From positions 9,736-17,762 of the forward strand of contig DJEE01000018.1 in the NCBI GenBank assembly GCA_002431805.1: DNA of 8,027 nucleotides, written 5' to 3'. Each line of letters starts with the position of its first letter. The first letter of the stretch is position 1. The translations under genes were made by a program, and so were the position numbers. The notes under the pieces were generated by a model, which worked only from the letters and a program-made list of their open reading frames with translations, ran no database searches and was not told where the DNA came from. Positions 5,793 through 8,027 of the stretch are shown in pieces. This DNA comes from Eggerthellaceae bacterium UBA5906 (GTDB lineage Bacteria; Actinomycetota; Coriobacteriia; Coriobacteriales; Eggerthellaceae).

Positions 5793-8027
5793 CTATCCCC
5801 TCCTTTCCGAGCATGAAGAAACCGGGCACCACTTGCACGCCTCAGGCGTTTCGGGCGCAGGGCGAATATCCCCCGCAAGCATGCGCTCAAGCGCCGCGGC
5901 CACCGCTTCCTCCGTTTCGTCGAGCACTGCGGAAAACGGCCGGTCGGCGCACATGCAATCCTTATGCCGCATGTTCGGCAGATGCGCGTTCTCCAACACG
6001 CGCCCGTCATATGCGCCCGTAACCATGTTGCGACGCCCATAGCACACGTACAGCGCGCCAACCGGTTCCAATCCCAGCGTGCGGCGCACCACCTGCGCGT
6101 AAATAAGCGCCTGTACCTTGCCCAAATGCCCTTCTTCGCGCACGCGCAGCGCATACGAGGCGGACAGCGACCCCTTGTAGTCGATAACCACGCAACGCCC
6201 CTCGTTGTCCACATCAATGCGATCGGCCGTGCCCAGCAGCTTCTGCCCCGCGTAGTCAACGGCGCCGCCGCCTGCCACGTCGTACTCCAAATATGCCGGC
6301 GCGAACGTGGGCAACAACTGCGCTTCGTAATCCAGATAGCTCATAAGCTTGCGCTCAAGCTCGGCCATCTCGCGCCGCTCCATTTCCGTTGTGGGAATCA
6401 AACGGTTCTCCGACGTGCGCAAACGCGGCTGCAGCGCCTTATGGCGTGCCAAGATATCGGCCATAAGCGCCCGGGCCTGCCCCAACGTTTCGGGCGTCAC
6501 CTTCGCCGCGCCCACCTCTTCAGGAAAATGCTTATAGAAGCTGAACAGCACGTTGTGCGCGAAATCGCCCATCTCAAGCGGGCCGAAGCCCTCGTCTAAA
6601 TCGTCCAAGCGTAACCGACGCTGCGCGAACCATTTGTACGGGCACTCCAAGTAGCTTTCAATCTGCGACGGCGACAAGCAGGCCTCGTGCAGCACCTGTC
6701 CGCCCTGCAGCACGCGCGGCAGCACCACCAACTGGCGCGCCTCAGGCGACACCTCCCCCGTGCGCGGCGCAGCCACACGCGCCGCAATCTCCGGGCCGCC
6801 TGCGCGAAGCGCCTGGTTTTCCCATAGCGCATCTTCGCCGCGAACCAACATGCCCCGCTGCAGCTCGGTCGGCAGCGCATACACGTTATCGATGTCACCC
6901 GTTGCCGAAAGGTCGCCGCGATAGCAGTCGATAAACTCCTCCAGCACCACGCAGGGGTACGTAGGCTCCGCGGCAGCGTCGTTCAAGCACCGCTGCAGTA
7001 TCAGCTGCTCAGCAGGCACGCGTTCCAACGCGTAGAATTCCCGGCGCATACGAGCCAGCGCAGAATCAGCCGGCGCCACGCCCAACCGCGCAAGCAACAC
7101 GCTTGCCGGCGTTTCCGGGTCTGCCGCAGGATACGCCGCGCTCGTAAGGTCAGCTGCCACCAGCGTGTCGCATGCCTGCGAACCAAGCGTTGCAGCCGTT
7201 GTCTGATCGGTGACAAGCACATCGGGAACACCGCATTCGCGCACATCCACGCCGCGCGGAGCCACCAAGCGCGAAACGTCAACGCGAACGCGTTCAAGCT
7301 GGTCAAACACCGCATCAGCACCCAGCCCGGCAAGCTTGGCCGCCTGCGCCACGCCGGCAAACGCATGCAGCGCCGCAAGCTGCTCGACACGCCACGCCTC
7401 CGAGCGGTTCGTCATGCGCTGCACCGCAGTTTCAAGCTCAGCGAGTGCGCTTTCGTCCAGCGCGTCAGTCAACCGCTCAAGCAAGCCGAACAGGGCGCTT
7501 TCGCCGCGCAACCGCTCACGTACCGCCGCGCAGCGCACCGTGCGGTCACCCCGCACGTCGGCGTCCAGCTTGAACGCCGCCTTTTTCGAAAGCCCCGAGA
7601 ATGCCGACAATGCCCAATCGGCCAGGTCAGCGTGATTCCAGCGTTCAACATCGCACGGCGCTATATCGCCATAGCCTTCGATATGCGAAGTGTTGTCAGC
7701 CGCATCCCCATCGGCAAGGAACCGTCGAAGGGCACACGCCGCGCGGCCGAAATCGGTGTCCGCGAAACGCTTGCGCGCGCGCAGCGCCACCACAAACCCC
7801 TCGTCGGAAAGCACCGGGGCCATGCGCGCATACAGCGCCACCGGGTCCTTCGCGCTCACCACCACCGACGCCGCACGCAACGCACAGGCGGTTGCAGGAG
7901 CCGCGCCACCAGACGCAGAAGCAAGCCCGGCATCGCAAGGCGCACCAGCGGCTGCGACGTGGGCGTCCGCCACGCGCACGTCCACACGTTCGCGCACGAT
8001 GTCCGCCAGCAGCGCCGGCCACGCATA
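5793..8027 (-). CDS. addB: AddB, nuclease and inactivated-helicase subunit of AddAB (partial, N-terminus off the right edge)
   Basis: The last 744 residues are visible (numbered here from the window edge). Family members have about 1000-1200, so the N-terminal part with the ATP-binding region is outside the window. Residues 1 to about 440 fit the divergent helicase-like part. ACDTLVAADLTSAAYP (285-300) and the REFYALERV stretch near 330 resemble regions of the UvrD fold with eroded motifs, as known for AddB. The C-terminal RecB-type nuclease domain starts with SQIESYLECPYKWF (C462) and GDFAH (H491). It continues with D605 (DRID), catalytic D616-Y-K618 and Q639/Y643 (QALIY), and ends with C731, C734 and C739. 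C462 plus the last three match the four ligands of the AddB 4Fe-4S cluster, which staples the nuclease fold. The last spacing is CX2CX4C rather than the CX2CX5C of B. subtilis AddB. The stop lies two bases before the addA ATG, so the two are translationally coupled. A GTG at 7995-7997 is in frame, but the frame is open through the edge and the protein is clearly longer. Confidence 0.92.
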   Translation of the reverse strand, partial: YAWPALLADIVRERVDVRVADAHVAAAGAPCDAGLASASGGAAPATACALRAASVVVSAKDPVALYARMAPVLSDEGFVVALRARKRFADTDFGRAACALRRFLADGDAADNTSHIEGYGDIAPCDVERWNHADLADWALSAFSGLSKKAAFKLDADVRGDRTVRCAAVRERLRGESALFGLLERLTDALDESALAELETAVQRMTNRSEAWRVEQLAALHAFAGVAQAAKLAGLGADAVFDQLERVRVDVSRLVAPRGVDVRECGVPDVLVTDQTTAATLGSQACDTLVAADLTSAAYPAADPETPASVLLARLGVAPADSALARMRREFYALERVPAEQLILQRCLNDAAAEPTYPCVVLEEFIDCYRGDLSATGDIDNVYALPTELQRGMLVRGEDALWENQALRAGGPEIAARVAAPRTGEVSPEARQLVVLPRVLQGGQVLHEACLSPSQIESYLECPYKWFAQRRLRLDDLDEGFGPLEMGDFAHNVLFSFYKHFPEEVGAAKVTPETLGQARALMADILARHKALQPRLRTSENRLIPTTEMERREMAELERKLMSYLDYEAQLLPTFAPAYLEYDVAGGGAVDYAGQKLLGTADRIDVDNEGRCVVIDYKGSLSASYALRVREEGHLGKVQALIYAQVVRRTLGLEPVGALYVCYGRRNMVTGAYDGRVLENAHLPNMRHKDCMCADRPFSAVLDETEEAVAAALERMLAGDIRPAPETPEACKWCPVSSCSERRG
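5799..5806 (-). promoter_or_regulatory. addA ribosome binding site inside the end of addB
   Basis: On the minus strand AAAGGAGG, a near-perfect anti-16S match, lies eight bases before the addA ATG and within the last codons of addB (GAA AGG AGG GGA TAG). It fixes the addA start at 5790 and suggests that ribosomes finishing addB start addA, keeping the two subunits in balance. Confidence 0.85.

Noticed and set aside
5791..5838. Earlier in-frame ATG for addA giving 16 extra residues
   Set aside because: It would overlap the iron-sulfur cysteine codons of addB. The perfect ribosome binding site lies between it and the ATG at 5790, and the Q motif sits at the usual distance from the later start.

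Overview
The window is GC-rich DNA, densely coding on both strands, with strong AGGAGG-type ribosome binding sites. The protein styles and gene content (AddAB-type repair nuclease, an ArsC/Spx-fold protein of the kind seen in anaerobes, Nudix and PAP2 enzymes) suggest a high-GC Gram-positive anaerobe, most likely an actinobacterium of the Coriobacteriia/Eggerthellaceae type. That placement is an impression from protein style and was not tested by any search.

Left part, plus strand (1-1770). Positions 2-61 may be the last 19 codons of a gene that enters from the left, followed by a GC-rich hairpin that looks like its terminator. A Nudix hydrolase follows (185-700), with a perfect Nudix box. 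Next is a 377-base non-coding stretch (701-1077). It carries three copies of a palindrome-centred element (core CCGTGCACGG), two direct and one inverted, upstream of a credible sigma-70-type promoter. That promoter drives a six-helix membrane phosphatase of the PAP2 family (1078-1770).

Right part, minus strand (1778-8027). This is one tightly packed operon, read right to left: addB (partial, runs off the right edge), addA (complete), then a small ArsC/Spx-fold protein. The gaps are 2 and 20 bases. AddA and AddB together form the helicase-nuclease that resects double-strand DNA ends for recombination. Both visible nuclease domains keep their catalytic residues, and AddB keeps four cysteines in the positions of an iron-sulfur cluster. 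The third gene is convergent with the PAP2 gene, with only 7 bases between the stop codons.

Most of the window is ordinary housekeeping content. The points worth a second look are the three-copy palindromic element, the ArsC-like protein that lacks the family's cysteine and sits behind addBA, the altered cysteine spacing at the end of AddB, and the changed signature residues in the PAP2 protein. I see no clear new defence or mobile system, and no RNA gene, CRISPR array or insertion sequence.
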